The translations under genes were made by a program, and so were the position numbers. From Verrucomicrobiia bacterium (GTDB taxonomy: Bacteria; Verrucomicrobiota; Verrucomicrobiia; Opitutales; Cerasicoccaceae): a DNA stretch of 64,000 nucleotides. The stretch covers positions 248,001-312,000 of the forward strand of contig JAUIHT010000001.1 of assembly GCA_030432235.1 (NCBI GenBank), read 5' to 3'. Position 1 is the first letter of the stretch. Each line of letters starts with the position of its first letter. The notes beneath the pieces were generated by a model, which was not told where the DNA came from, made no database searches, and was given only the letters and a program-made list of their open reading frames with translations. This document shows, one piece after another, positions 26,572 through 35,771 of this stretch.

Positions 26572-27600
26572 TTATCGCTGTCCGGCGACCGTATCGACCA
26601 GGGCCTGCATGCACTCGATTTTCGCGTCGGGTGTAATGCCGTGGCCGAGGTTGACGATGTGTCCGTTGCGTCCCCGCATGGAGTCCAGCAACGCGGTGGT
26701 GGCGGCGCGGACGGTTTCAGCGTCGGTCGTCATGATGGCCGGGTCGAGGTTGCCCTGCACCGCGAGTTTGCCGCCGAGAGCGTCGTGAGCGGAGGGTAGG
26801 TCGACGGTCCAGTCCAGGCTGAGCACGCTCGCGCCCGTCTGGGCCAGTGCGGACAGATGTTCGCCCATGCCCTTGGCGTAAACGATCACCGGCGTCGTGG
26901 CGGGTAGGCGGTCGATGACGGCCTTTATCCAGCGGAGTGACCAGTCCCAGTAAAGTTCGCCGGGGCAGGCCGCGCCCCAGGAGTCGAAAATCTGTACCGC
27001 GTCGACGCCGTTCTCAATTTTCATGGAGAGCAGCTCGGCCACGGCGGTAGCCAGCTTATCCATCAGCTCGCCGAAGAGAGCGGGCTCGTCACGGGCCAGG
27101 GCTTTGACCTGCGCGAAGTCCTTCGAGGAACCGCCCTCGACCATGTAGCAAGCCAGCGTCCAGGGAGAACCGGCAAAGCCCAGCAGCGCGGTTGCCTCGC
27201 CGAGGTCGCGGCGGACCAACCGCAGGGCCTGCGCGACGTAGTCGAGCTTTTCCCGAACGATGGCAGGGCTGCAAAGCGCGCGTATTTTCTCCACCGAATC
27301 CAGCGAGAAATCCATGCCGATGCCGCCCTGGTCGCGGAAATGGTAGGGCTGGCCGAGTGCCTCAGGCACGATAAGGATGTCCGAAAAGAGAATGGCCGCA
27401 TCGAGGGAGAAGCGCTGCAGGGGCTGCAGCGTGACCTCCGCCGCCAGCTCGGGAGTCTTGGCCAGGGTGAGGAAGTCATGCTGCTCTTTGAGCGCCCGGT
27501 ACTCCGGCAGATAGCGGCCCGCCTGGCGCATAACCCAAAGCGGGGGGCGGTCGACGGGCTGACAACGGGCCGCGGCCAGGAGCCTTTCTCGGGAATTCAT
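26572..27600 (-). CDS. hemE: Uroporphyrinogen decarboxylase
   Basis: A 342-residue cytoplasmic enzyme converting uroporphyrinogen III to coproporphyrinogen III in heme synthesis. The signature PPLWVMRQAGRYLPEYR is near the N-terminus, with FSDILIVPEALG and GFAGSPWTLACYMVEGG following, and VQIFDSWGAACPG supplying the conserved Asp region. An upstream in-frame ATG at 27618 would add six residues. No other heme genes are adjacent. Confidence 0.95.
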   Translation of the reverse strand: MNSRERLLAAARCQPVDRPPLWVMRQAGRYLPEYRALKEQHDFLTLAKTPELAAEVTLQPLQRFSLDAAILFSDILIVPEALGQPYHFRDQGGIGMDFSLDSVEKIRALCSPAIVREKLDYVAQALRLVRRDLGEATALLGFAGSPWTLACYMVEGGSSKDFAQVKALARDEPALFGELMDKLATAVAELLSMKIENGVDAVQIFDSWGAACPGELYWDWSLRWIKAVIDRLPATTPVIVYAKGMGEHLSALAQTGASVLSLDWTVDLPSAHDALGGKLAVQGNLDPAIMTTDAETVRAATTALLDSMRGRNGHIVNLGHGITPDAKIECMQALVDTVAGQR

Positions 27601-27731
27601 GGGCGGATGCTGCGTCATTGCGAATGGTGAGGCTAGCGAAAATTTCCTCTAATGATTTTCACGGAATGCTTTTGTGAAGGTTGACACGCTATAACGATTG
27701 TGATGCCAAAGACAGCTATACCCTTAGTAAC

Positions 27732-28784
27732 ATGACTAAAAGTATTTCGTTATTCTCCTCTCCCAAGGACGTTAAAGTGGGCGTTGTCGGTTACGGTGGC
27801 GCGTTCAACATGGGCAAGAAGCATTTGGAAGAAATGCAGGCCTGCGGTATGGTGCCGGTCGCGGTGGCGGAGCTCGACGCCTCCCGTCTGGAGGTGGCCA
27901 AGGAGGACTTTCCGGGCATCGGCACCTTTGCCACGCTGGATGAAATGCTGGCGGAGTCCGACGTGAATCTCATCACGCTTATCACGCCGCACAACACCCA
28001 TGCTCCGCTGGGCCTGAAAGCTCTTGAGGCCGGCCGCCACGTGGTTTGCGAAAAGCCCCTTGCCATCACCACAGCGGAGTGCGACGCCATGATCGCCGCG
28101 GCGCAGAAGTCCGGCGTGATGCTTTCGACCTATCACAACCGCCACTGGGACGGCCTGCCTCTGACTGCCCTTGAGCTGATCAAGAAGCAGAAGCTCATCG
28201 GTGACGTGTATAAAATCGAATGCCGCATGGGCAAATACAACAAGCCCGGCGAGTGGTGGCGCAGCAGCCGCACTATCTCCGGCGGCATCCTTTACGACTG
28301 GGGCGTGCACTTGCTCGAGTACTCGCTGCAAATCATCGATGCGGACGTCACCGAGGTTTCCGGATATGCCCATGAGGGCGTCTGGGGCCCGCAGAACAAG
28401 TGGAAGGATGACACCGTCGAAGACGAAGGCTGCGCTGTCGTCCGTTTCAAGAACGGTGCCTGGCTGAGCTTGACTATCACCAGCCTCGATGCCGACCCCG
28501 AACCCGGTATGCTGGAAGTCACCGGCACGGAGGGCTCGATTACCTTTATCAACCCGCACGATGGCTACCGCTTGGTCCAGTGGAAGGACGGCAAGAAGGT
28601 CACTACGGAGGGCAAGCAACTGCCCACCGAGCAGGAGCGTTACTACCAGAATGTCACCGACTTCCTGACGGGCAAGGCCGAGCTGGTCATCACGCCTGAG
28701 TGGTCGCGCCGCCCCATCCACATCCTCGACCTGGCGGTCCAGAGCGCCAAGGCAAGTAAGGCGTTGCCTGCCACTTACACTTAA
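27732..28784 (+). CDS. Gfo/Idh/MocA-family oxidoreductase
   Basis: A 350-residue NAD(P)-dependent sugar or inositol dehydrogenase-like protein. The Rossmann motif is VGVVGYGGAFNMGKKHLEEM; the conserved CEKPLAITTAECDAMI carries the nicotinamide-binding Lys; WWRSSRTISGGILYDWGVHLLEY supplies the family catalytic Asp/His pair. The substrate is unknown. ATG 27732 is used, as the in-frame upstream 17 codons do not fit. A DJ-1 family gene follows after 8 bp. Confidence 0.9.
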   Translation: MTKSISLFSSPKDVKVGVVGYGGAFNMGKKHLEEMQACGMVPVAVAELDASRLEVAKEDFPGIGTFATLDEMLAESDVNLITLITPHNTHAPLGLKALEAGRHVVCEKPLAITTAECDAMIAAAQKSGVMLSTYHNRHWDGLPLTALELIKKQKLIGDVYKIECRMGKYNKPGEWWRSSRTISGGILYDWGVHLLEYSLQIIDADVTEVSGYAHEGVWGPQNKWKDDTVEDEGCAVVRFKNGAWLSLTITSLDADPEPGMLEVTGTEGSITFINPHDGYRLVQWKDGKKVTTEGKQLPTEQERYYQNVTDFLTGKAELVITPEWSRRPIHILDLAVQSAKASKALPATYT

Positions 28785-28792
28785 TCGTTCTG

Positions 28793-29416
28793 ATGCGCAT
28801 CGCGTTCCTGGCTTTTGATGGTGTCGAGGAGCTGGACTTGGCAGGCCCTTGGGAGTTATGTGGCAGCCTGGTCGATACCGGCGTCATCGAAAAGGCCTTT
28901 GTCGTAGCCGAAAAGGTGCAAACGCTGACTTGTGCTAGAGGCCTGCGGATGGTCCCGCATCATGCTTTTGACGATTGCCCGGATTTTGATGTGCTGCTCG
29001 TGCCCGGCGGACCGGGTCGCCGCTTGGAGGTTGATAATCCGGTGCTGGTGGACTTTGTCCGGATGCGCGCGGCCCAGTGTTCCAGTGTGCTTTCGGTCTG
29101 CACCGGGGCGTTTATCTTGCAGAAAGCCGGTCTGCTGGAGGGCCGTCGGGCTACCACCTACTGGGCGGCCTTGGAGGAGTTGTGCGCTCTGGGAGTGGAA
29201 GTCGTCGAGGAACGTTGGGTGCGTGATGGCACGGTTTGGACGTCCTCCGGGGTCTCTGCCGGGATGGACCTCATGCTGGCCTTTCTCGCCGATGCGCTCG
29301 GGGAAGATGCTGCGGCCAACGCGCAGTTCACCGCCGAATACTTTCCCGATGGCAAACGCTACGGCCAGCCGGAGTTGCGTGAAGGTGCGCCGGGATATTT
29401 GCGAGACGACGCCTGA
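28793..29416 (+). CDS. DJ-1/PfpI family protein
   Basis: A 207-residue class I glutamine-amidotransferase-like protein. The nucleophile elbow is SVCTGAFILQKAGLL (Cys), the acidic residue is in AGPWELCG, and there is a family-typical GRRATTYW segment and SAGMDLML helix. It is close to isonitrile-hydratase-like and AraC-associated DJ-1 members, but no DNA-binding domain is attached. Possible roles are hydratase, glyoxalase/deglycase or stress protein. It probably shares a transcript with the upstream oxidoreductase gene. Confidence 0.88.
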   Translation: MRIAFLAFDGVEELDLAGPWELCGSLVDTGVIEKAFVVAEKVQTLTCARGLRMVPHHAFDDCPDFDVLLVPGGPGRRLEVDNPVLVDFVRMRAAQCSSVLSVCTGAFILQKAGLLEGRRATTYWAALEELCALGVEVVEERWVRDGTVWTSSGVSAGMDLMLAFLADALGEDAAANAQFTAEYFPDGKRYGQPELREGAPGYLRDDA

Positions 29417-29464
29417 CGCTTCGGGCTTGCGACACGCACGGTCACTGCCAATCTCGGGGCTGCG

Positions 29465-30598
29465 GTGAAGGTTCTGCTCTACTCTCCGGTATTCTGGCCC
29501 TCCCTTGGGGGCGTCGAGGCCATCACGGAAGTCCTCGGCGAGGAGCTGGTGCGTGCCGGCATCGACCTGCGCGTGGTCACGGAAACCCCGGCCCCGGAGC
29601 CGCGTGAGTTCCCGTTCCCGGTCATCCGCCAGCCTTCGATCCTCCAGCGGATGGAGTTGGCGCAGTGGGCCGACATCATCCACAGCAACAGCGCCAGCGT
29701 CGCCATGTGGCCCTATGCGGAGTTGGCTGGCCGGCCTTTCATCTGGACGCATAACGGCTATCAGGCCGCCTGTATCGACGGGCTGGGCTGGGAGCAAAAT
29801 GTGCCAGCGCCCATAACACCGAGGGCCTCCTTCCGCCATCATTGGAAGCTGCGCGGGCCCTCGGCTGCGCTCATCGGTGGCTTTAAATTGATCTTCCGGC
29901 GTTACGTGGCCCTGCATGGTGTGGCCCTGAACATCCCCGCGACGAAATGGGTGGGGAAACGCCTGAGCCTGCCGCGATCCCTGCAGGTCTACACGCCGTA
30001 TCCGACCAAGCGCTTCGGCGGTGCCGCGCCGGGGATAGCACCGGATGCCACCTACCTGTTTGTGGGCCGCCTGGTTTCCGAAAAGGGCGTCGATGTCATG
30101 CTGGAGGCTTTCAAGCAGGTCGTCGAAAAACCGGGCCGCGAAAACGATCGCTTGCTCATTGTGGGGGACGGGCCGGTGCGATCGGATTTGGAAGCGTTTG
30201 TCCGCGAGAACGGGCTGGGGGAGCGTGTCACTTTCACCGGGTCCCTGCGCGGCGAAGAGCTCCGCGCCGCCATGAGCCGGGCGGAGATTGCCATTGTGCC
30301 GTCCACCTGGGAGGAGCCCATGGGCGGAGTTACGCTGGAGCTGCTGGCGACCGGGAGGGCCTTGATTGTCTCCCGGCGCGGAGGGCATTCCGAGGTGGCC
30401 GGGGAGGCCGCGTTGGTATTCGAAAATGGCGACGCCCCGGCGTTGGCGGCGTGCATGGCCGAACTGGCCGGAGACGACGCTCTGCGTGCGAGACTGCGGG
30501 CCGCCGCCCCGGCGCGCCTGAGTGAGTTCGCCGAGGATAAACTGACGGCGCGCACTATTGCCGTTTACAAAGCCGTCACTGGCTTTTGGAATCGGTGA
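29465..30598 (+). CDS. GT4 glycosyltransferase
   Basis: A 377-residue GT-B enzyme starting at GTG. The N-terminal LYSPVFWPSLGGVEAITEVLGEEL is the acceptor-domain start. The C-terminal GT4 core has YLFVGRLVSEKGVDVMLEAF, LLIVGDGPVRSDLE and VPSTWEEPMGGVTLELLATG with the EX7E-like motif. It probably adds a sugar to a surface polysaccharide or glycolipid; donor and acceptor are unknown. The next gene starts one base after its TGA. Confidence 0.88.
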   Translation: MKVLLYSPVFWPSLGGVEAITEVLGEELVRAGIDLRVVTETPAPEPREFPFPVIRQPSILQRMELAQWADIIHSNSASVAMWPYAELAGRPFIWTHNGYQAACIDGLGWEQNVPAPITPRASFRHHWKLRGPSAALIGGFKLIFRRYVALHGVALNIPATKWVGKRLSLPRSLQVYTPYPTKRFGGAAPGIAPDATYLFVGRLVSEKGVDVMLEAFKQVVEKPGRENDRLLIVGDGPVRSDLEAFVRENGLGERVTFTGSLRGEELRAAMSRAEIAIVPSTWEEPMGGVTLELLATGRALIVSRRGGHSEVAGEAALVFENGDAPALAACMAELAGDDALRARLRAAAPARLSEFAEDKLTARTIAVYKAVTGFWNR

Positions 30599-30599
30599 C

Positions 30600-31967
30600 A
30601 TGCCCTTAATCGCCGTCAACCCCGCCACCGGCCAGAAGTTGGCCGAATACGAAAGCATGTCCATTCCGCAGATGGCGGAGGCTATCGAGGCTGCCGACGC
30701 GGCCTTCCAGCAGTGGCGGCGTACCTCCTTTGCCGAGCGTGCGGCTGCCTTTTCGCGTATGGCCGGGCTCCTGCGCGCGCAGCAGAATGAGCTCGGCCTG
30801 CTCATGACGCGTGAGATGGGCAAGCCCGTCAAGCAGTCCCGCGCCGAGGTGGAAAAGTGCGCCTGGGTCTGCGAGTACTTTGCCGAAAACGCCGCCGGCT
30901 TCCTGGCCGATGTGCCCATCGAGGCCTCGGCGGACGAAAATTTTGTCACCTTCCAGCCCATCGGTGTGGTCCTGGCGATCATGCCATGGAACTTCCCTTT
31001 CTGGCAGGTCTATCGCGCCGCCGCCCCGGCTCTGATGGCAGGCAACGGCATGGTCATGAAGCACGCGTCCAATGTCCCGGGATGCGCCCTGGCCATCGAG
31101 CGTTTGTTTGCCGAGGCCGGTTTCCCGCCCAACTTGTTTCGTACGCTGCTGGTCGGCTCTAAGGAAGCCCCCGTGGCCATTGCCCACGATCTGGTCCGCG
31201 CCGTCACGTTGACAGGCAGCACCGAGGCGGGCGAGAAAGTGGCCGCCCTGGCCGGCACCCAAATCAAGAAGACCGTCCTCGAACTCGGGGGTAGCGACCC
31301 TTATCTGGTGCTGGAGGACGCCGATCTCGATCACGCCGCGACCACGCTTGCGGCCGGAAAGATGCTCAACGGCGGCCAGAGCTGCATCGCGGTCAAGCGT
31401 ATCATCGTGGTCGAGTCCGTACGCGAAGCCTTCGAGGCGAAATTCGTCGAGGCCATGCGCGGCTATCCCTTGGGCGATCCGGAGGATGAAAACTGTGCTC
31501 TTGGGGCTATGGCGCGGGAGGATTTACGTGATGAGCTACATAGTCAGGTAAAGCGCACAATTGAGGAGGGGGCCTCATGCATATTAGGGGGTGAGATTCC
31601 TAAAAAAATAGGGGCATGGTACCCGGCAACTGTGTTAAATGGGGTCCAGCCGGGCATGTTAGCGGCAAAAGAAGAGCTCTTTGGGCCAGTAGCGATACTT
31701 ATTCCAGCGCGCGATGAGGCCCACGCCATCTTCTTGGCAAACGATACTCAATTCGGCCTTGGCGGCGGTATTTTTTCCCAAGACAGAGAGAGGGCCAAGG
31801 CGTTGGCCAGGAGTGAGTTGCATACGGGTTCGGTGGCTATCAACGACTTTCTTAAAAGCGATCCGCGCCTGCCTTTTGGAGGTATCCGTAAATCCGGCTA
31901 CGGTCGTGAATTGGCCGCCTTTGGCATTAAGGAGTTCGTTAATATCAAGACAGTAACGGTTAAATAG
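30600..31967 (+). CDS. NAD(P)-dependent aldehyde (succinate-semialdehyde type) dehydrogenase
   Basis: A 455-residue aldehyde dehydrogenase, short form. Motifs are MPWNFPFWQVYR, the cofactor-loop TGSTEAGEKV, the general base in VLELGGSDPYLVLEDAD (Glu) and the nucleophile in NGGQSCIAVKR (Cys). The short form and the SDPY block fit the succinate-semialdehyde (Sad/GabD-like) group. The start is ATG 30600. From about 31490 to the stop, codon use turns AT-richer (CTA, TTA, ATA, AAA, AGG codons) than in the first 900 bp, although the protein stays family-like throughout. Confidence 0.9.
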   Translation: MPLIAVNPATGQKLAEYESMSIPQMAEAIEAADAAFQQWRRTSFAERAAAFSRMAGLLRAQQNELGLLMTREMGKPVKQSRAEVEKCAWVCEYFAENAAGFLADVPIEASADENFVTFQPIGVVLAIMPWNFPFWQVYRAAAPALMAGNGMVMKHASNVPGCALAIERLFAEAGFPPNLFRTLLVGSKEAPVAIAHDLVRAVTLTGSTEAGEKVAALAGTQIKKTVLELGGSDPYLVLEDADLDHAATTLAAGKMLNGGQSCIAVKRIIVVESVREAFEAKFVEAMRGYPLGDPEDENCALGAMAREDLRDELHSQVKRTIEEGASCILGGEIPKKIGAWYPATVLNGVQPGMLAAKEELFGPVAILIPARDEAHAIFLANDTQFGLGGGIFSQDRERAKALARSELHTGSVAINDFLKSDPRLPFGGIRKSGYGRELAAFGIKEFVNIKTVTVK

Positions 31968-32028
31968 TGGACAAACCTGCCGATCTGGGTTTCCATCCGG
32001 CAACCTCTTATCGCGTAGCTTCCCGCTT

Positions 32029-32421
32029 ATGACTTCCTATTTTCCCCACGAAGCCTCCAAAGCCTACGAATTGTCACTCGAATGGGTGGTCTGGGCAGAT
32101 GAGCTCCTCCGCCAACTACCGTCCACCATGCACCTTCGGCATGAGCTGGATAGATTAAGCAGCTCGATTGCTGTGGGTATCGCTGAGGCGATAGGCAAGT
32201 CCCAGCCCAATGATCGGCTCAAAACCCTGGAGGCAGCCAAATCCGCGGTGCTGACGAGTGCCGCGCTGATCGATGTACTTGGGGTGAAAAACGTGGTCGA
32301 GCAAGGGGACATCGCCAATGCCAAGCGCAGGCTCAGCCAGATATACCGGTTGCTTTCCGGTATGATCCAGTCGGCAAATACCAACGAATTTATCCGCTCC
32401 CGACTTGCGGTGCCGGATTGA
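32029..32421 (+). CDS. S23-like four-helix-bundle protein
   Basis: A 130-residue all-helical protein. It matches the S23/'four helix bundle' family: an N-terminal ASKAYELSLEWVVWADELL helix, then HELDRLSSSIAVGIAEAIG, a Lys/Ala-rich third helix and a final IYRLLSGMIQSAN helix. Function is unknown; relatives are encoded as intervening sequences in 23S rRNA genes of some bacteria or as free genes, as here. It lies alone between the aldehyde dehydrogenase and ppk. Confidence 0.85.
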   Translation: MTSYFPHEASKAYELSLEWVVWADELLRQLPSTMHLRHELDRLSSSIAVGIAEAIGKSQPNDRLKTLEAAKSAVLTSAALIDVLGVKNVVEQGDIANAKRRLSQIYRLLSGMIQSANTNEFIRSRLAVPD

Positions 32422-32453
32422 CCCGTAGCAGTTGGGGCCTTTGACTCGGTGCC

Positions 32454-34598
32454 ATGCCGGTAAAAAAGAAGGCCGCGAAATCAGCGCGCGGCAAAAAGTC
32501 GCCCTATTTCAATCGAGAGTTAAGCTGGCTCGCCTTCAATCGTCGCGTGCTCGATCTGGCCCGTTCCGAGGGGCAGCCTTTGCTCGAGCGATTGAAGTTC
32601 CTCTCCATCGTCGCCTCCAACCTCGACGAGTTTTTTGAGATCCGTGTGGCCGGTCTGGCCCAGTTGGTGGAGTCCGGCGTTACCGAAACTGGCATCGACG
32701 GCCTCGGCCCCAAGGAACAACTCCGGCGCATCCACAGCATTGCCGGCTCCCTGGTGCGCGATCAGTATGTTTGTTGGCGCGACCAGCTCGTGCCGCAGAT
32801 GAAGCAGCAGGGTATTGTTTTTAAAAATAAGGCCGAGCTGACCCGGACCGAGCGTAAGTGGCTCGAAGGCTACTTCGAGGAGCAGGTCTATCCGGTATTG
32901 ACGCCTCTGGCCATCGATCCGGCGCACCCCTTCCCGCAGCTGGCCAACAAGTCGCTCAACATCCTTCTGCGCCTGCGTGACAGTAGCGCGCGCCAGAGTG
33001 ATGCCGTCATGGCGGTTATCCCGGTGCCGCGCATCCTGCCCCGCGTGGTACGCGTTGGCGGCGGTCGCGGCGACCAACAGGTCTACCTGTTCCTGAGCGA
33101 CCTCATCAAAATGTTCGTCGGGCGTTTGTTTCCCGGCTACCGTGTACGCGGAGCCTGGGCCTTCCGCATTACCCGCAACAGCGACCTGTACATCGACGAG
33201 GAAGAAGTGGAAAACCTCCTGAAAACCATCGAGGAGGAACTGCACAAGATGCGCAAGGGAGACCCCGTGCGGCTCGAAATCGAGGAGGACGTTCACGAAG
33301 AGGATCTTAGCCAGATGCTGCACGCCATCGACTTGGGTAAGGAGTACGTTTACCGCATCAACGGCCCGATCAACCTCATGCGCCTGATGAGCGTCTACGG
33401 GCTCATCGACCGCCCGGACCTCAAGGACAAGCCCTTCCAGCCCTACACGCCACCGGCACTCGCCAGCCCCGGCGAACTCTTTCACAATATCCGCAAGCAG
33501 GACGCCCTCCTGCATCACCCCTACGACTCCTTCGGGCCGGTGGTGGACTTTCTCAACGCCGCCGCGGACGACCCGCAGGTCTTCGCCATCAAGCAGACGC
33601 TTTACCGCACTAGTGGGGACTCGCCCATCATCAGCGCGCTCAAGCGGGCTTCCCAGAATGGCAAGCAGGTGACTGCACTGATCGAGCTCAAGGCGCGCTT
33701 CGACGAGCTCAACAACATCCAGTGGGCGCGCGAGCTACAGGAGACCGGCGTGCATGTCGTTTACGGGCTGGTGGGCCTCAAGACGCACTGCAAGACATGC
33801 CTGGTCGTGCGCCGCGAAGGCGAAGGGCTGCGCCGCTATTGCCACCTCGGCACCGGCAACTACAACCCCAAGACCGCCCGCATTTACACCGACCTGAGCT
33901 ACTTCACCGCCCGCGAGGAGCTTACCAACGAGGTCGCCGACCTCTTCAACACGCTAACCGGCTTTTCGCGCACGCCGGACTTTAAGCACCTGCTGGTGGC
34001 GCCCTTCAACCTTTACGGCTCCATCATTCGCCTGATCAAGCGCGAGACGCGCAACGCCAAGGCCGGCAAGCCCGCCCGCATCATCGTCAAGACCAACAGC
34101 CTCATCGTTAAGGAGACCATCGACGAGCTCTATGCCGCCTCCAAGGCCGGGGTGAAGGTTGACTGCATCGTGCGCGGCATCTGCGGGCTCGTTCCCGGCG
34201 TGCCCGGGCTGAGCGAAAACATCTCCGTGCGCAGCATCGTGGGGCGTTACCTCGAGCATAGCCGCGTCTATTACTTTGAAAATCATGGCGGCGAACCCGA
34301 CCTTTATATCGGCAGTGCCGACTGGATGCCGCGCAATTTCTTCCGCCGTATCGAGTGCCTCTTCCCCTTGCGCGACCCGAACTTGCGGAAAGATGTCATC
34401 GAAAATATCCTGCCCATCTACCTGAAGGATACCACCGCGACGGCCCTGCGCAGCAACGGCGCGTACCAGCCCGTCTCCCGCGCCAAGGAGGACCAGCGCG
34501 TTTCCGCCCACGATATCTTCATGGCTCAGGCCGAGGAGCGTCGCCAGCGCGATGTCGTCCTGCCCACCGAGGCTCAAGCTCAGCCCCAGCCTGATTAG
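32454..34598 (+). CDS. ppk1: Polyphosphate kinase 1
   Basis: A 714-residue enzyme reversibly polymerising ATP gamma-phosphate into polyphosphate. N-terminal [18 protein letters not shown] is diagnostic. The phospholipase-D-like catalytic part has the autophosphorylated His at about 445 in [14 protein letters not shown], and [19 protein letters not shown] just after. [15 protein letters not shown] near the C-terminus holds the second active-site region. Its stop overlaps that of the convergent pseudopilin-like gene. The Na/Pi transporter upstream could supply phosphate, though not in the same operon. Confidence 0.96.
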   Translation: MPVKKKAAKSARGKKSPYFNRELSWLAFNRRVLDLARSEGQPLLERLKFLSIVASNLDEFFEIRVAGLAQLVESGVTETGIDGLGPKEQLRRIHSIAGSLVRDQYVCWRDQLVPQMKQQGIVFKNKAELTRTERKWLEGYFEEQVYPVLTPLAIDPAHPFPQLANKSLNILLRLRDSSARQSDAVMAVIPVPRILPRVVRVGGGRGDQQVYLFLSDLIKMFVGRLFPGYRVRGAWAFRITRNSDLYIDEEEVENLLKTIEEELHKMRKGDPVRLEIEEDVHEEDLSQMLHAIDLGKEYVYRINGPINLMRLMSVYGLIDRPDLKDKPFQPYTPPALASPGELFHNIRKQDALLHHPYDSFGPVVDFLNAAADDPQVFAIKQTLYRTSGDSPIISALKRASQNGKQVTALIELKARFDELNNIQWARELQETGVHVVYGLVGLKTHCKTCLVVRREGEGLRRYCHLGTGNYNPKTARIYTDLSYFTAREELTNEVADLFNTLTGFSRTPDFKHLLVAPFNLYGSIIRLIKRETRNAKAGKPARIIVKTNSLIVKETIDELYAASKAGVKVDCIVRGICGLVPGVPGLSENISVRSIVGRYLEHSRVYYFENHGGEPDLYIGSADWMPRNFFRRIECLFPLRDPNLRKDVIENILPIYLKDTTATALRSNGAYQPVSRAKEDQRVSAHDIFMAQAEERRQRDVVLPTEAQAQPQPD

Positions 34599-35152
34599 TC
34601 GAAGGTGACGGCGGGATACTCGTCCGTGCCTAGCGTGTAGGCGATGACCTTGGCTTTGCGTTCGCGCTCTTCGCCGTCTACGGTGTAGCGAATGACACCG
34701 TCGTTGTCATGGTCGACCACGATCACGATGTTGGGGTTGCCGTAGGCATCGACGAGATGGGGTTCGCCGTTCTTGTCGACTTCGTACTCGCTTTTGGAAA
34801 AAGAGAGGAAGGCGGCGGCTTTGCGGTTGCCTGCGGTCGTTGCCTTTTTGCCGTCCAGCGTCCGGCCGGTCAGAGATTCCATGAATTGCCGTGACATCCC
34901 GGGCTCGGCCAAGTTGACCGATTCGCGATCCTCAAAGGAAGTGGGATACTGGCCGTACTCGGCGCGGAATTGCATAAGCGCCATGCAATACCAATTCAAT
35001 TGAGCGCGGGTCTTGGCTTTCTTCGCTGATACTCCCGGCCCTCCTGCTGTGGGTATAAAAATCCCAACTAAAATGAAAATCAGTCCACCGTAAAAGAGGA
35101 TGCGCAAGAAACTCTTTCGGCTGATCCAGGCCACAGTAATATTAAATATCAC
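34595..35152 (-). CDS. Pseudopilin-like membrane-anchored protein
   Basis: A 185-residue protein with one N-terminal membrane helix (about 16-34) followed by [29 protein letters not shown], a layout resembling type II secretion major pseudopilins (GspG-like). The C-terminal part contains DAYGNP and [12 protein letters not shown], like the calcium loop region of GspG. The canonical GFTLIE prepilin site is absent, so it may be only a relative. GTG start. It is not next to other secretion genes. Confidence 0.6.
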   Translation of the reverse strand: MIFNITVAWISRKSFLRILFYGGLIFILVGIFIPTAGGPGVSAKKAKTRAQLNWYCMALMQFRAEYGQYPTSFEDRESVNLAEPGMSRQFMESLTGRTLDGKKATTAGNRKAAAFLSFSKSEYEVDKNGEPHLVDAYGNPNIVIVVDHDNDGVIRYTVDGEERERKAKVIAYTLGTDEYPAVTFD

Positions 35153-35182
35153 TTGGCCAAGGGAACTAGCGTGGCCTTATCT

Positions 35183-35539
35183 CTAGGCCACGCCCAAATT
35201 TTGCGCGTAGCGGTTCAGACGCTTGTCGCGGGTCTGGAGCCGGTGACCGTGCTGCTGGGCCGATGTGAGCAGGTGGATGTCGATCCAACTCAGGCCCAGG
35301 CCGTGTAGCGAATGTTCGTCCAGCAGTGCAAGGCAGGCAGACAGGGAAGCGGTTGGGGCGCATCCGAGGTCCTGGAGCATGCGCAGCATATCCTGTCGAT
35401 TCGGGATGCTGCCGGCGGCGAGTTCCCCGATGATGTGCTCGTGGACCAGAACAACACCTTCGGTTAGTAGCCCGGCGAGGACCTCGTCCCGTTTGTGCAA
35501 GTGGTCGATCCAGACCGAGGTGTCGACGATTACGCCCAT
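35183..35539 (-). CDS. vapC: VapC-type PIN-domain toxin (second module)
   Basis: A 118-residue PIN-domain protein. The catalytic acids are visible in VIVDTSVWIDHL (Asp5), HIIGELAAG (Glu), SWIDIHLL and QTRDKRL. It is a predicted RNase toxin and follows its antitoxin gene after 9 bp. The codons for its last residues form an 8-bp inverted repeat with downstream sequence (35169-35176 / 35186-35193), possibly a weak terminator. It is unlike the toxin at 13179 in sequence, so the two modules are independent. Confidence 0.9.
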   Translation of the reverse strand: MGVIVDTSVWIDHLHKRDEVLAGLLTEGVVLVHEHIIGELAAGSIPNRQDMLRMLQDLGCAPTASLSACLALLDEHSLHGLGLSWIDIHLLTSAQQHGHRLQTRDKRLNRYAQNLGVA

Positions 35540-35548
35540 GACTGGCGT

Positions 35549-35743
35549 CTACTCGGAGACTCGCTGACGGGGTGCGGCCCAAGCTTTTTTTGAAGTGCCG
35601 CCCATGGCGATAAGGCTCTCGGCGGCCTTGCGGCGGATCAACTCTTGCAGACCCATGTGGATGAGCTGTGTCTTCTGCTGGATGCCGGTGTGTTTACTTG
35701 CTTTCGCAATCAGGTCATCGTCCAGATTTAAGGTCGTCCTCAT
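35549..35743 (-). CDS. vapB: VapB-type antitoxin (second module)
   Basis: A 64-residue protein starting MRTTLNLDDDLIAKASKHTG, the classic ribbon-helix-helix antitoxin N-terminus, with a C-terminal toxin-binding tail containing KKAWAAPRQ. Its start codon lies in the left arm of a long palindrome, which would permit autorepression. It lies upstream of vapC in the same direction. Confidence 0.9.
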   Translation of the reverse strand: MRTTLNLDDDLIAKASKHTGIQQKTQLIHMGLQELIRRKAAESLIAMGGTSKKAWAAPRQRVSE

Positions 35744-35771
35744 GCATACAATTTCTCAAAATCGTATGCAT
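35742..35771. promoter_or_regulatory. Palindromic operator at second vapB
   Basis: Thirteen-bp arms (ATGCATACAATTT and its complement with one mismatch) separated by 4 bp, spanning the vapB start region and ending at the antiporter stop codon. A toxin-antitoxin autoregulatory operator is the simplest reading. Confidence 0.6.

Noticed and set aside
28856-30982. A 708-codon open frame antisense to the DJ-1, glycosyltransferase and aldehyde dehydrogenase genes
   Set aside because: It is the mirror of three well-supported genes in high-GC DNA, its product has no domain-like pattern, and it spans gene boundaries.
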